Of a stretch of DNA of 64,000 bases, positions 34,244-45,291 are shown in pieces. The stretch comes from Naegleria lovaniensis (lineage: Eukaryota; Heterolobosea; Eutetramitea; Acrasida; Naegleriidae), in contig NW_025407840.1 of the NCBI RefSeq assembly GCF_003324165.1, positions 558,001 to 622,000 of the forward strand, read 5' to 3'. The position numbers were made by a program, and so were the translations under genes. Within the stretch, counting starts at the first letter, position 1. Every line of letters begins with the position of its first letter. The notes beneath the pieces are model-generated. The model worked only from the letters and a program-made list of their open reading frames with translations, was not told where the DNA came from and ran no database searches.

Positions 34244-35398
34244 TTAATTTTGTGAATCCACAAAGTCTAACATCTTGCTCATGGCTTGTTTTGCCTCTGC
34301 GAAATAGTACTCGAAAAATGGGTGGCAATGAATCATCATATTGTCAGCAATTACTTGCACGGATGGATGTTTGATGTCCTTCAAAATTTGAATAAAAGCT
34401 TCATTGTCTTTTGTGACCTCTTCATCCTTGGAATAAATAATTAACAGATTGGTTTCATGAACTCTCTTATCCACATTCTTCCATGTGACAAGTGGAGAGT
34501 CTTCTGCCTTGAAAAGTCTTTGCATAATTGAAATCATTCGATCGGTAGACATCAATGTATTTCTAGCATTCAAACTACTATAGCCCAATTTCAAAGTTAA
34601 ATCAAAAGGACCACCAACCAAAATTGCAGCTTTAGGCATTGGAAGTTTTTCCACGGCAACTCTTCTCAAAAACTCTGCTGAAAGAGCAGCTCCAAACGAA
34701 CTTCCAACAACCACAACATCCTCAGCATTAAACTTTTTCAATAACCATTGATAAGCTTGAATGACATCATCGGCCTGCTCACTGAATTTTGTGGCAAATT
34801 CATTCCTCTTACTCTTTTCCTCTTCCGTTAAAGCCATCAATCGATATCCTACCGAGAGAATATGAGTCAATGAACTATTAAATCTCGTTTGCATATGTTC
34901 AACAATACTTCCGAGTTCAAAACCGCCTGGTTTACCAGCAAAGCCTCCTCCACCATGAACCAATAACAAAACTTTTCCTCTTTTATCCTTTCCAAAGTAT
35001 TGATCAACATAGAAACGATCTCTGAGATGAACCAATAATGAATTTCTAATTTCAGGAATATATTGATATCCCAATGAATTATGATAAGAAACTGGAGGAG
35101 CCAAAGATATCATACCATCTCTCATGGCAACATCCGATTCTAGTTTTCTTCCAGCGTTAAACCGTACAAAATTATATAACGTTTGAGCCTCTAATGAAAC
35201 TTCCTTCCAATCTGGAGTGGTAATTCCCATCATGGTACTTTGTGGGTTTCCGATACTCATTCCTAAATATTTGTTTCTCAACAAGACTGCATTGAAAACG
35301 GCTCTAATGATGAATACTTCCGTAGAATATTTAGTGGTGTAATTAATCACGAGCCCAGCTGCCAACAGTGCAGCAAGGATGTAAAAGAGTGAACGCAT
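34244..35398 (-). CDS. Membrane-anchored alpha/beta hydrolase, lipase/esterase type
   Basis: Single exon of 384 residues. An N-terminal hydrophobic helix (LFYILAALLAAGLVINY) acts as signal anchor. The oxyanion-hole motif LLLVHGGGGF (near residue 145) and the nucleophile elbow VVGSSFGAALSAEF (GxSxG, near 230) are typical of the hormone-sensitive-lipase/carboxylesterase branch. LLIIYSKDEEV (near 327) supplies a likely acid residue, and one of the histidines in MIHCHPFF (near 360) the catalytic His. Substrates are probably esters or acyl lipids near a membrane. Convergent with the relic region; the start ATG is well placed. Confidence 0.8.
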   Translation of the reverse strand: MRSLFYILAALLAAGLVINYTTKYSTEVFIIRAVFNAVLLRNKYLGMSIGNPQSTMMGITTPDWKEVSLEAQTLYNFVRFNAGRKLESDVAMRDGMISLAPPVSYHNSLGYQYIPEIRNSLLVHLRDRFYVDQYFGKDKRGKVLLLVHGGGGFAGKPGGFELGSIVEHMQTRFNSSLTHILSVGYRLMALTEEEKSKRNEFATKFSEQADDVIQAYQWLLKKFNAEDVVVVGSSFGAALSAEFLRRVAVEKLPMPKAAILVGGPFDLTLKLGYSSLNARNTLMSTDRMISIMQRLFKAEDSPLVTWKNVDKRVHETNLLIIYSKDEEVTKDNEAFIQILKDIKHPSVQVIADNMMIHCHPFFEYYFAEAKQAMSKMLDFVDSQN

Positions 35399-35524
35399 GA
35401 GTTGGATGCAAATGGGTGATGATGTATTTTTTTTTCCAATTTTTTTAATTTTTTAAATTTCAAATCTTTATTCAAAGCATCCTCATACCAGGATTGCACA
35501 ATTTGTAATTTCAAAAAACTTGAA

Positions 35525-36711
35525 CTATTTGAATGAATTTGTATTCTCGCAATTGTTGTTGAAATCTTGAATTTGTTGGGTAATTTTTTCGCTTAATCGT
35601 TTCACACTCGAAGTCACTTCGTGTGGACTCGTTCCAAATATTTGTTCTGAAATTTGCATTTGAATGGGTGAAGTGAGAGTGGTGTTGGAAGAAGATCCTT
35701 GTTTTCGTTCGTTGGATAATTGTTGTTCTATAAAGTCTTGAAAATTCATCAAGTTGCTACTGAAAAAGTAATCGACATGTTCGATGAGTGATTTGACAAT
35801 ATTTTGTGCTGACTTATAGCTCTGTACAATTCTGTCAATGTGACGACAGAAGAATTGAAAATAAAATATTGTGTCACATATATGGCATCGATCGTCATGT
35901 TCGCGAATTTCAAGAAAACTTACTCTTTCTGTGATAATGGCTCTTGACACTCCAGAAATGGATGTGACACAAGGAGGGGATCATCTTGCTTACTATCTGG
36001 TGCCCTCAAAATATTTGGTGAAAAAACAATTGCCAAATTTTCAATATTCATTCGATTCTTTTCACTGTTTTTCGCTAGTTCACTTAAAAATAAGCATAAT
36101 TGTTGTAATATTCTAATAAAAATAAATATTATGAAATGTTCATAATTTTTTCAAGGTGATTTTGAATATTCACATCATGTCATTATTCACACAAATATTT
36201 TCAGAAAACATTCCATAAGGATCACATACATTTGATTCGTTGGTGGCAAGTATACCAATAACTTTTTCAAACATTCCAATCTTGAACAGTCATCTGGAAT
36301 TGAATCTGCAATCATAAACATATCATAACATTCAAAACTAATCAATGGATTTGGTAATTCCCTAAAATACATCTTGACAAGTGATGCCACATTATGAATA
36401 TTTTCAATTTCACTCAATTCAATAGCTTCTCCTGCATTTAATTTTGATTTTAATTTTGAAACATCTCCGGCATGACCAGATATTCGAAACAGTCCTTCAA
36501 TATCTTTGGCATGTTTTAATAAAAAGTCCATGGCTTGAATGATGAATTCGGGAAGAGTATCGGAATCGAGAGGTTCTCCGAAATGGACTTTGACGAGATA
36601 GGATTTTGATCGAGAGGATTTGAGAGGTGGTAATGATTGGGAGGAAGATGATGAAGAGGTTGTTGATTGAGGTGATTTTGAAGAGTTTGCTGATTGATCT
36701 TTTTGGGGCAT
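35525..36711 (-). CDS. RhoGAP-domain protein
   Basis: Three exons, 36711-36230, 36112-35924 and 35831-35525, with introns of 117 and 92 bases; 325 residues. The RhoGAP domain starts near residue 42 (VHFGEPLDSDT). It has the arginine-finger motif EGLFRISG, LVKMYFRELPNPLI, LPPTNQIILQQLCLFLSELAKNSEKNRM across the first splice, and NLAIVFSPNILR. It should speed GTP hydrolysis on Rho/Rac GTPases and so control the actin cytoskeleton. The N-terminal 40 residues are Ser/Gln-rich. The C-terminal exon is partly helical (IVQSYKSAQNIVKSLIEHVDYFF) and otherwise low complexity. Introns were chosen because only these joins restore the domain. Confidence 0.85.
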
Positions 36712-37036
36712 TTTTTTGAATCTTGACAGTTGGCAAGCTTCATTCTATTAACATGACAGTAGATTCAACAAGAGGTCTTACCATGTTCGTTCATATAAAA
36801 AATTATTTCATCGATGATTTCTGTTATTATCCTTTATTGTCTTTAAGGCAACTCTTGGCATTCAATCAAATTGAAATAAAAATTGAAAAAAAATATTATT
36901 TGGGTCCGATTGTCTTTCTCATCGTCGTTCTTTAAATCGGAGGTTTTATTTTCATCAACGCAAGCAGTTTCATCCTACCACTTTACACTCACAACATCTC
37001 ATTGGACTCTCTCTTTTTCAAAACACTCTCTCTCAA
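36712..37036. other. Intergenic between divergent genes, no gene seen
   Basis: 325 bases between the divergent starts of the RhoGAP gene and the carrier gene. It must hold both promoters. It is T-rich on the carrier side; no specific site could be named. Confidence 0.4.
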
Positions 37037-38080
37037 ATGGATTCATCATCGGCACCAGCCTTATCATCATCGGATAATGTTGTTGTGTTTGGCAAAGTTG
37101 CAGTTCCACCAGTTTCTTCCCAACTCAATACTCCCCCTTCTTTTCAAACAGCAGAGCAAGAATTTTCCAACACCTATGACCTTATTTTGGGTACTTCACT
37201 CATTGCCTCTTTTTCATTATATCGGGTGTTTAATTTTCTCTTCCGAGCTGTGAGTTATCAAATCGTATTAGAACCTACCGAATTAGAGAAGAGTAAAGCT
37301 CCCAATAATCATATAGAAGGATTTTCAAAATTATATCGGATTGAAGGAGTGAGTGGATTCTTTAGAGGATTTGTTGCACGAATGTTGAAGAAGTGGGTTC
37401 ACTCCTATGTACTTCGTAATGTATTGGTTTCATTGGATTTGAGAAGAGAATTTCTAGTTGCAAAACGTGGAGATTTAGCCACACAGAGAAGTATTCCGAC
37501 CTATCAATTAATTTATCATGGAGCTTCATTGGTTACGGACATCTTTTCGTATCCTTTTGATACAGTATTTGTGAGAATGCAAGCTCCTCACTCTCATCGA
37601 TTGTCTCATCCCGATTTGAGAGACCCTAATGGTTCCATGGATTGCATGAATAGAATTATTAGAAGAGAAGGTTTTCGTGCCTTATATCGTGGATGGTATT
37701 TGAAAATTCTTCAGAGATTGATTCGAGTGACTACATTGGTCGGTTCTTATCGTTCCATGAAATATTTCTTTGGACTATTTGGATTGGGAGATGAAGGTGT
37801 AGCAGACGGCTCCGATCAAACAGAAGAAATTTTGGATTCTTTCATGTTTATTGTGGCTGAATTATTCTCGAGATTTACTGTTCAACCATTGAAAATTCTG
37901 AGACGTCAATTACAATATGGTGTCTTGTCTGAGGATAAAAAGGCTGTTGAGCGATTGAACATTGTTTCATGTGCTCAAGAAATTTATGAGAAAGAGGGTT
38001 GGCTTGGTTTTTATAAGGGAACTTTTTGGCAATATTCGCTAGGATCTTTGTTTTCATTAAAGCAAAAAATCAGCAATTAA
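37037..38080 (+). CDS. Divergent mitochondrial carrier (SLC25) family protein
   Basis: Single exon of 347 residues. Carrier repeats can be seen: a degenerate first one, YPFDTVFVRMQ in the second (Px(D)xxxxRxQ signature), and QPLKILRRQLQYG in the third. Each is followed by an EGxxxFYKG/LYRG-type matrix helix (IEGVSGFFRGF, REGFRALYRGW, KEGWLGFYKGT). Family members move metabolites across the inner mitochondrial membrane. The changed signatures and lack of the usual first PxD motif suggest an outer-membrane or non-transport relative of the MTCH/SLC25A46 type, but this is uncertain. The N-terminal 45 residues are Ser/Pro-rich. Confidence 0.75.
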   Translation: MDSSSAPALSSSDNVVVFGKVAVPPVSSQLNTPPSFQTAEQEFSNTYDLILGTSLIASFSLYRVFNFLFRAVSYQIVLEPTELEKSKAPNNHIEGFSKLYRIEGVSGFFRGFVARMLKKWVHSYVLRNVLVSLDLRREFLVAKRGDLATQRSIPTYQLIYHGASLVTDIFSYPFDTVFVRMQAPHSHRLSHPDLRDPNGSMDCMNRIIRREGFRALYRGWYLKILQRLIRVTTLVGSYRSMKYFFGLFGLGDEGVADGSDQTEEILDSFMFIVAELFSRFTVQPLKILRRQLQYGVLSEDKKAVERLNIVSCAQEIYEKEGWLGFYKGTFWQYSLGSLFSLKQKISN

Positions 38081-38226
38081 TGGAGAGTGACAATAGTAGT
38101 GAGGAAGAATAAATAACTAGTTCATTTAACATGGTGGCATTAATATCAAATTTTGTCATTATCAACAAGTTTCACATGGATTGGAAATTAAATGATTGAT
38201 TGCTAATGAAACGCTACAGATTTATT

Positions 38227-39288
38227 TTACAGCATGGATGTGTGATATTGTGGAGCTAGGAGATTGTAATGTTTCAACTCTTCATGATAGACGACTCGAA
38301 TCTTTTTGAGAGGAACTTTTCGTCGTTGAGATGGCGAGAATTCTCCTCTTGTGACATGTGTAGGTAGTACCTTAATTTTAGATTTTACCACCATCGACGA
38401 GGGATGATCCCAATCTCCATCTTCCAACATGTTCACATAATACACATCCAATTGTACATTCAGTAAATTAGCCAAAGAATTTAAGCAACAATAATCTGCC
38501 CATTCTCTGTCTTTCCTCATTTCATGTAAATAATCCTCAATAGATTCTTGATATGGAGATAAAAATATCAAATCTCTCACTTTGATTCCTCCATCTTGTG
38601 ACACTGATGTATCTAAATGAGTCTCAATCCAATCGACACATTTCTGACGAATTTGAGAATGATACTCTTCACTTTGAGCAAGTGCCAACGAAATGCAATT
38701 AAATAAACAATTTCCATTAGCCGTGGCATGGATGAGCCTTAAATGTTTTCGAGACATTAATTGAGAGAGCGTCATGTGTTGATTGGTTGGAGGTGAATTT
38801 TGTGGTTCATCTGATTCGGAAGGAGTGGGTGAATCATGAATTGATATTTTCATTGATGATGGTTTGGACTGGTTGATTGATAGATTCCGAGAAGATGGAG
38901 TTTCCGATTCTTCAACTCTATTGTCGTGTTCTTTTAAATGTTGAGATTTTCTATGTATCGTAATCGGAATGGATGATTGTTTTCGTTGATGTTGATTCTC
39001 TTCCATTCTTGTTCCATACACTTGATGAAAAGCAAGAGAAGGTGTAAAACTATTAAAATCATTCGAAGGACTATTAAAATCATTCATCCTTCTTAACCGA
39101 TCTTGAATAATTTTTCTTCTTCCGATTCTATAAATCCGATGGTTGAGAAATTCCTCAAACGAAGCATCATCCTGATGATCATCGTGATGAAAAAGAGATG
39201 AAGAATGTTGGCTTAATTGCATGGACGGAGAGAAGTAATGATCATTCCAACGATGATGATGACTCAAAAGTAAATGCGCATTCATCAT
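38227..39288 (-). CDS. OTU-domain protein, possible deubiquitinase
   Basis: Single exon of 353 residues. The N-terminal 170 residues are His/Ser/Asn-rich and disordered. The OTU fold begins near residue 180 with LRLIHATANGNCLFNCISLALAQ, where Cys of GNCLF is the expected nucleophile. It continues with the usual helix (CVDWIETHL) and ends with KHYNLLAPQ, whose His would be catalytic. The acid residue normally three before Cys (DGNC) is Asn here, so activity may be reduced or use another residue. OTU proteins cut ubiquitin chains. Two Met codons are present at the start (39288 and 39285). Confidence 0.8.
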   Translation of the reverse strand: MMNAHLLLSHHHRWNDHYFSPSMQLSQHSSSLFHHDDHQDDASFEEFLNHRIYRIGRRKIIQDRLRRMNDFNSPSNDFNSFTPSLAFHQVYGTRMEENQHQRKQSSIPITIHRKSQHLKEHDNRVEESETPSSRNLSINQSKPSSMKISIHDSPTPSESDEPQNSPPTNQHMTLSQLMSRKHLRLIHATANGNCLFNCISLALAQSEEYHSQIRQKCVDWIETHLDTSVSQDGGIKVRDLIFLSPYQESIEDYLHEMRKDREWADYCCLNSLANLLNVQLDVYYVNMLEDGDWDHPSSMVVKSKIKVLPTHVTRGEFSPSQRRKVPLKKIRVVYHEELKHYNLLAPQYHTSML

Positions 39289-39533
39289 GATTCTATTTTT
39301 TTAAAGTTGTTTTTGGTTTCTAATTTTGAAATTTCCTTTTTAACTCGGATCGGAATTGATTCAACTGCTTCCGTTCTTTTTCAAATCATTCAATCAGTTC
39401 AAGTCAACCTACCTTCATCTGAAGAGCTGCGGACCAACCATATTTACAATCCATGAGAAAAAATCTTAGAGTACTAATACTATACACAACGTCATAGCTT
39501 CATTTTGAAATTTGTGAAAGAACCTCATAAATT

Positions 39534-39548
39534 TATTCCACAAAAAAA
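39534..39548. repeat. Target-site duplication, left copy
   Basis: TATTCCACAAAAAAA, identical to 39746-39760, flanks the 197-base insert between them. Such a 15-base exact duplication is the mark of target-primed retroposition. Confidence 0.85.
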
Positions 39549-39745
39549 TTTGATATTTATTAGACTTTGCGCCAGTGGCACGGAACAGGGCTGAGCAGTC
39601 TCCTTCGCAGGCACTCCAGGATCAGAGCGTAGAAACTTCGTTACGAACAGAAGCCACCTTCAACAATTCGGTAGGGGACCGGAACTGAACCCTCGACCAG
39701 AGGTTGCCGTAGTCGAGGTTTGACTACGGAGCCACACTTGGCAAC
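39549..39745 (-). mobile_element. tRNA-derived SINE with 15-base target duplications
   Basis: A 197-base insert, clearly more GC-rich than its surroundings and non-coding, lies between perfect 15-base direct repeats. Read on the minus strand, the 5' end contains TGGCTCCGTAGT (39734-39723), matching the pol III A box at 10 of 12 positions. GGTTCAGTTCC (39691-39681) matches the B box at 9 of 11. The 43-base spacing is that of a tRNA. A CCGTAGTC/GACTACGG stem lies in the head. The tail is AT-rich (TAATAAATATCAAA). It is a SINE by structure; no LINE partner is in the window. It sits directly before the start codon of the receptor kinase. Confidence 0.75.
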
Positions 39746-39760
39746 TATTCCACAAAAAAA
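39746..39760. repeat. Target-site duplication, right copy
   Basis: Exact copy of 39534-39548. It ends one base before the ATG at 39761, so the original A-rich leader of the receptor kinase gene supplied the target site. Confidence 0.85.
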
Positions 39761-42700
39761 ATGAAATTCAGAAAGTGTCGGCATAAAACTGACACCTTCA
39801 TTGGCTCGAAATTATTTGGGATCATGATGAGCCTCATATTCATCATCATTCATCAAATCCTTCTTCTCCACTCCTCATCTTCGTCCTTCATCCGGAATTC
39901 CGAACACTTTCCAACAATGACTACTGACATTTCAACCAATAGGACCATCTTGTACGTACAGCCTTCACAACATTCATACACCTCTCTTCCGAATTGTACT
40001 CTCCTCTCGGAACCATGTTCTTCCATCTCTCAGGCTCTTCTAAAATTATCTCAATTATTTAAATTGAAAATTGTTAATAGCACTTCTGCTTTGATTTATT
40101 TATTAGAAGGAAATTATGTTGAAAATAGCTCAGCTTGTCAAACAAGACATGGCATTTTGGATTCGTATGATGATCTGGTAGTGGCATCGTATCCATACGA
40201 TTTTGAAAATAATGATCGACGAATTCATATTGATTGTCATCATGGAGAATTATTGACATATTTAAGTGCGAGGAGTATTTTGTTTGAAAATGTCACTATT
40301 GCAAGAACGAAATTATTTGACGATGGAAGATATGTCGTGTTGAAAGTATCCGAGTTCAAGTTTGAAAGATGTGAAATTGATGAGTTGATGATTCAAGCGC
40401 CGTATTACAAGAAGAATTACAATGTGACATTTACACAATGTAATGTGACCAATTCAGAGTTCTATAATTTTCTTCGTACTAATTTTGAACAAAGTACGAT
40501 GAATAATATCCTCTTGACGAGTAATAAGAATGCCATGGTTTCCATACGAAAATGTCAAATTCAAAATTTGAATTTTAAATCCGTTCCACAATCGATTAAT
40601 TCTGTTTTGGATATTAATTATAGTCAAACCTTTTCGATCGTGAATAGTCAATTTGTGAATTCGACATTTCACATTACAAGATTTCAAACCATAGAATTTA
40701 ATGGAGTGAATTTCGATGGATCGACTTCCATTTATCAAGCTTATTCTGGAATAGCCACTCTTACCAGTGTAGTTTCTACGAATGGAAATTTTTATTTGGA
40801 AAGTGCTGGAATTGATAGAGTGATATTTAGCAAGTGTGAATTTTCACAACCAAACGAATTGAAAAACCAGGTTGTTACAGATAACAAACCAATTATTAAG
40901 ATATCTTCAACGTTCTATTTACAAATGTCTGCTACATTCCAAAACCTTCAAACGCCTCCATTGGTCACATCTCTTGTCAATTATGTCATACTCTCAGGCT
41001 GTAGTTTTAAAAACAACAAGGGATCAGTAATGGCTAATTTTGCAGGTCTACTCGATTCAGAAATCAGTCTTCGAGTTTGCACATTTTCAAATAACAACAT
41101 GGAACAAGGTTTTGGAGGAGCTATTCACATTGCTGGCGCTCAACGTTGCACTCTCGAACAATGCATGTTTGACGGAAATACTGCATTACATGGAGGAGCC
41201 ATGTATCTCGATAGTAATTATGTTTTTATGGAAAGTGCTGCTTTTCTTAACAATATTGCCACACGGAATGGTGGAGCTCTCTATTTCAAAAATCGTAATT
41301 CCTATCAATTTTCTAATTTAGGATCATTTTATAAGAATAATACTGCATTTCAAGGAGGAGCTCTCTATATTGAACCTATGGAACCTTTGAAAAACAATGC
41401 AGCTTTTCTTAGAGGCTTTCACTCCTGTAGTAACAATACAGCTCTTTATTCTGGAGGATGTATCTACTCAACCATGTTAGATATGAACGATAATTATGAC
41501 AAATACTTGTCATCAAATATTGGAAATACGGCAAGATCTTATGGTCCATTTATTGGAGGACCGTTATCGAATGTACACTTTCAAATGGTGATCCAGTATG
41601 ACAGCAATGACGATAGGGTCAATGTGACACGAATTTTATATCCACAACAAGCACTTGCATGGAAAGTCTATCCAGGTCAAGTGATTCCAATTATTAGAAT
41701 TCAACAAATTTCAAATAATGGAACTGAAATGTTGAATTATTTGCAACATCCCGTCAAGTTAGAACCGAGACATGTAGATTCCATGATTCATTCAGACTCA
41801 TCGACAAACAATAATGAATTAATAGGATTGTCACTTTCCATTTTCTCGAACACTTCAACAAAAATTGAAGCAACTTTGATTATTGAAAAATATTACAAAT
41901 TGAATGTCACGATTCACATTTTGGAATGTCCAGATGGATATAAATTGACACAACCATTCTCCTACGGTTATGTCTGTCTCAAGAATGAAATCATCAACTC
42001 CAATGATCAATTATTGAAAATTGTCATTCCCGTTGCAGTCATTTCTGGAGTATTTTTAGCGTTAATCTTAGGATTACTTTTACTGGTGATTATCAAAGTA
42101 GTACGAAATATTTATTTGAAACTTCAAATGTTGAAACGAAAAGTCAAAGCAGAAAAATCATTGGAATCGAAAATTATTGACAAGAAGGTGATTTTCTCAG
42201 AAATCAAAACTCCCTTATTAATCAATGGCAGTGGCGATTATACACCATTACTTCGCTCCAAGGAAAAGAAAAATCATCCTTCTCTTATTATTCCAATTGA
42301 GGACATTGAAATTGTGAAAAAGATTGGAGAAGGTAAGAATGAATTTTCTTAAATAATTTTTTAACATTCATTTGAAATTCACATCATGCACATTTGCGAA
42401 ATATTATTATTTAGGAAGTAACGGAACTGTCTATCAAGGAAAATGGAACAACAAAGATGTCGCTCTTAAAACACTCAAATTCGATGACCATGACATGGGA
42501 GAAGAATTTGAAAAAGAAGCAGCCATGTTAAGTGTGGTCAACCATCCTTCCATTGTCAAATTGTATGGCATTTCTCTCTCTGGATCTCGCAAATACATTG
42601 TCGTTGAGTTTTTACCGAAAGGAAGTTTAGACAAACTCATTTATGGATGCAAAATGAAAATTGAATTTTTGACACTTGCTCAAAAAATTAACATTTTATT

Positions 42701-43392
42701 GGGAATTGCAAAAGGAATGGCTTATTTGCATTCATTGAAGCCACCCATCATTCATCGAGATTTGAAACCAGGAAATATATTAATTGATGAAGAATATAAT
42801 GGAAGAGTATGTGATTTTGGACTTTCGAAAATTATGGGAAATAGTGCGGCTGCAACCAAACATATTGGAACTGTGTTTTATATGGCAAGAGTAAGTGTGT
42901 GGATATTATGACATTTGACATTGTTACTCATCATTTAACCATTCTCTCATTTGAATTTTTACTCATAATATTTTTGCTTAACAATAGGAAATGGTGGACG
43001 ACAATCCAAAATATTCTCCAAAAATCGACGTTTACAGTTTTGGAATTATCATGTGGGAATTATTTTTTGAAGAAAATCCTTACATGAATGACAAGTCTGC
43101 AAAAATTCACAGATTCCACTCTGCATCATCTGGTGAAAATGAATATAATATATTATTACATGTCTTGAGAGGAGAACGACCGAAAATTCCATTCCTAACT
43201 CCACAAGAAGAAGAAATTTGGTTGAAAGAATATGTTCAACCGTATCAGAGCGAGTATAGCATGTCTAAATTAGTTCAACTTACGAATGAATATATCGAGT
43301 TGATGAAAAAGTGTTGGGATTCAGAGGCAGAGAAACGACCAGAGTTTTCTGAAATTGTGCAAGTGTTGAAACGTGTGGCAAAAATGTTGTGA
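39761..43392 (+). CDS. Receptor-like protein kinase with beta-helix ectodomain
   Basis: Three exons, 39761-42332, 42415-42890 and 42988-43392; introns of 82 and 97 bases; 1150 residues. A signal peptide (residues 17-40, MMSLIFIIIHQILLLH) leads to a large extracellular part. That part has right-handed beta-helix-type repeats, with GGAIHIAG, GGAMYLDS, GGALYFKN and GGALYIEP spaced at about 25-35 residues near 440-550. One membrane helix is at about 751-780. The kinase domain (about 845-1150) has IGEGSNGTVYQG, VALKTL, HRDLKPGNIL and DFGLSK. The APE motif reads ARE (YMAREMV), created at the second splice. It is of the tyrosine-kinase-like group. The ligand is unknown. A SINE lies just upstream. 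Confidence 0.85.
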
Positions 43393-43514
43393 AAACATGA
43401 TTTAATGATGAGTGTGAAATACTTTATTTTTGGAATTCTTGATGATGAGTGTGAAAAAATTTATTGGAAAGTGTTGAGAAAAAATTCGTGAGACAAGTAA
43501 ATTTGTGAAACTCT

Positions 43515-45291
43515 TTATTTGGTTTTAGAAGCAGCATTCTTAATTCTCGTATTAATATTCTCAATTTTCATTTGTTTCTTGAAAGCAAGACTTTCCTTAA
43601 ATCTTCGATGTGTATCCAACATTAAATGTGCAATTTCTCGTTCAATACTATCAAACATATCATCCTCCAATAAGGGCACTGCACTATTCGCAAATTCCTC
43701 AATTTTCTTCTTAATGACATCGGTCTTTTTTTTCGACAAGTTCACTGTTCGACTTCCATTCATATCCAAAAATTCAGAATAAATTTCCATGGCCAATTCA
43801 TACTTTTTCTTTTCACATGAAAATAAATCACTCTCGGTATATGTTTTTTTCAAATCTTTTCTGAGCTTTTTCGTCGAAGTATTACTCATACTGGAATATT
43901 CAGAATAACCAGCATCGCTCATGTCCGTATCGTCGGAGAGTGTGGATTTGGAATCGTCGTATAAAAACATTTTGATTTCCATACTTTTAGAAGCTAGCTC
44001 TTTAAATTGACCAATTTTTTCGAGTAATAAAAAGTTTTCGACGGAATATTCTTTTTCGCAAAAGGCCTTAAATACTAATCCACAACAACAACAATGATAA
44101 CAATAACAACAATCATTCAAAGATTAGATGGATCCACACAACAACAACATCAGGAATGTCACTTGTCATTCATAAATTCCAAATACAAAAAAACATTAAC
44201 TTACACTTTCTCAATTGAGGATCTCTCATGGTATCAATGGCCATCAATGCATTCGCCTTTTTCAATCTTTCAATCTGAATGGCATCTCGATTCAAAGCAC
44301 ACACTAAGGTTGCAATCACTACGGGAATGACAATACTCACTGCCAACAAAATGACAACCAAACTCACCACAGTTTGGACATTTAATACAAATGCAATGGT
44401 TTGTTGTTTGTCACTCACATAAAAAGCTACAGGATCCAACACTTGTTGTAAAAATTGAGATTGCTTGGTTTGGTACGTCGGATCGGAAAATAGTACGCGG
44501 AGTGCTTGAGTTCCGTTTTTTTTCAAAGCGAGTTCAACAGCTTTGGCTTCGAACTGAATGGAACTGTCGACGGAATCGAGTCGAGTTAAATTGAGTGCTT
44601 GAACTTCTTGATCCGACATGGCTGCTAGCAAGTTCGAAATGGTTTGATTATACAAGAGAGTCGTATTGTAAAAGAGATAGGCTTCTTGTGAGACGTATAA
44701 TTCATAATTTTGTGAAGAAGATGCATTGGTAGTAGCTTCCATGGCATATTCTTCCGTCATGGATCTTCCCTTACATTTTCTTCCGACACAACTCCCGGAG
44801 CCCGATCCCGTTCCGGTATTACTCGGAGGTGTCACGACCGAAACATTCAACGAAGCCAAACATGCCGAATATAAGGCCGCAGTTTTCGAACTATACGACA
44901 ATCGTTCTCGATACAATCGAGCCAATACCGTATGTTCGATCGTGTCAGTTCTCAAATCTCGAAACGCGGCATAACTCCAAATCATCAATGCCAACAAGAT
45001 GACAAATGCCAAAATATTCACAACGAGTGAGAGTAATGAAAGAAGTCGAAGCCATGACAATTCAATCACTCCCCAACACGTTCGAATTTGGACATTGGAA
45101 TTTTTCGGTTTCATCGACGAGTGATCGTTGGGTTCGAACGAGTTGTTCTTGTGGACTTGTTGGGGTGGATTGGAAGAAGGTGGAGTGGTTGGTGGTTGTG
45201 TCGGAGGACTGTTCGAAATGGGTATTTGATTGTGTTCTTCTTGTAATTCGATCGAGTTGGATTGATGTAATTCAGAGGAAGGAGGAGACAT
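43515..45291 (-). CDS. Two-helix membrane sensor with C-terminal RGS domain
   Basis: Two exons, 45291-44205 and 44074-43515, with a 130-base phase-1 intron; 548 residues. The N-terminal 75 residues are Pro/Ser/Asn-rich. Membrane helices lie at about 85-110 (LLSLLSLVVNILAFVILLALMIW) and 305-335 (VVSLVVILLAVSIVIPVVIATLV). Between them is an extracellular helical domain like nitrate/nitrite-sensor modules (RTDTIEHTVLARLYRERLSYSSKTAALYSACL). After the second helix, TMRDPQLRKLFKAFCEKEYSVENFLLLEKI starts an RGS domain, confirmed by the splice. RGS domains speed GTP hydrolysis on G-alpha proteins, so an outside signal may directly tune a G protein. The architecture is common in heteroloboseans. Confidence 0.85.

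Noticed and set aside
39681-39741. A tRNA gene on the minus strand
   Set aside because: A and B boxes are present at the right spacing, but the T arm and acceptor stem do not pair and the segment is part of a 197-base insert with target duplications; a SINE head explains it better.
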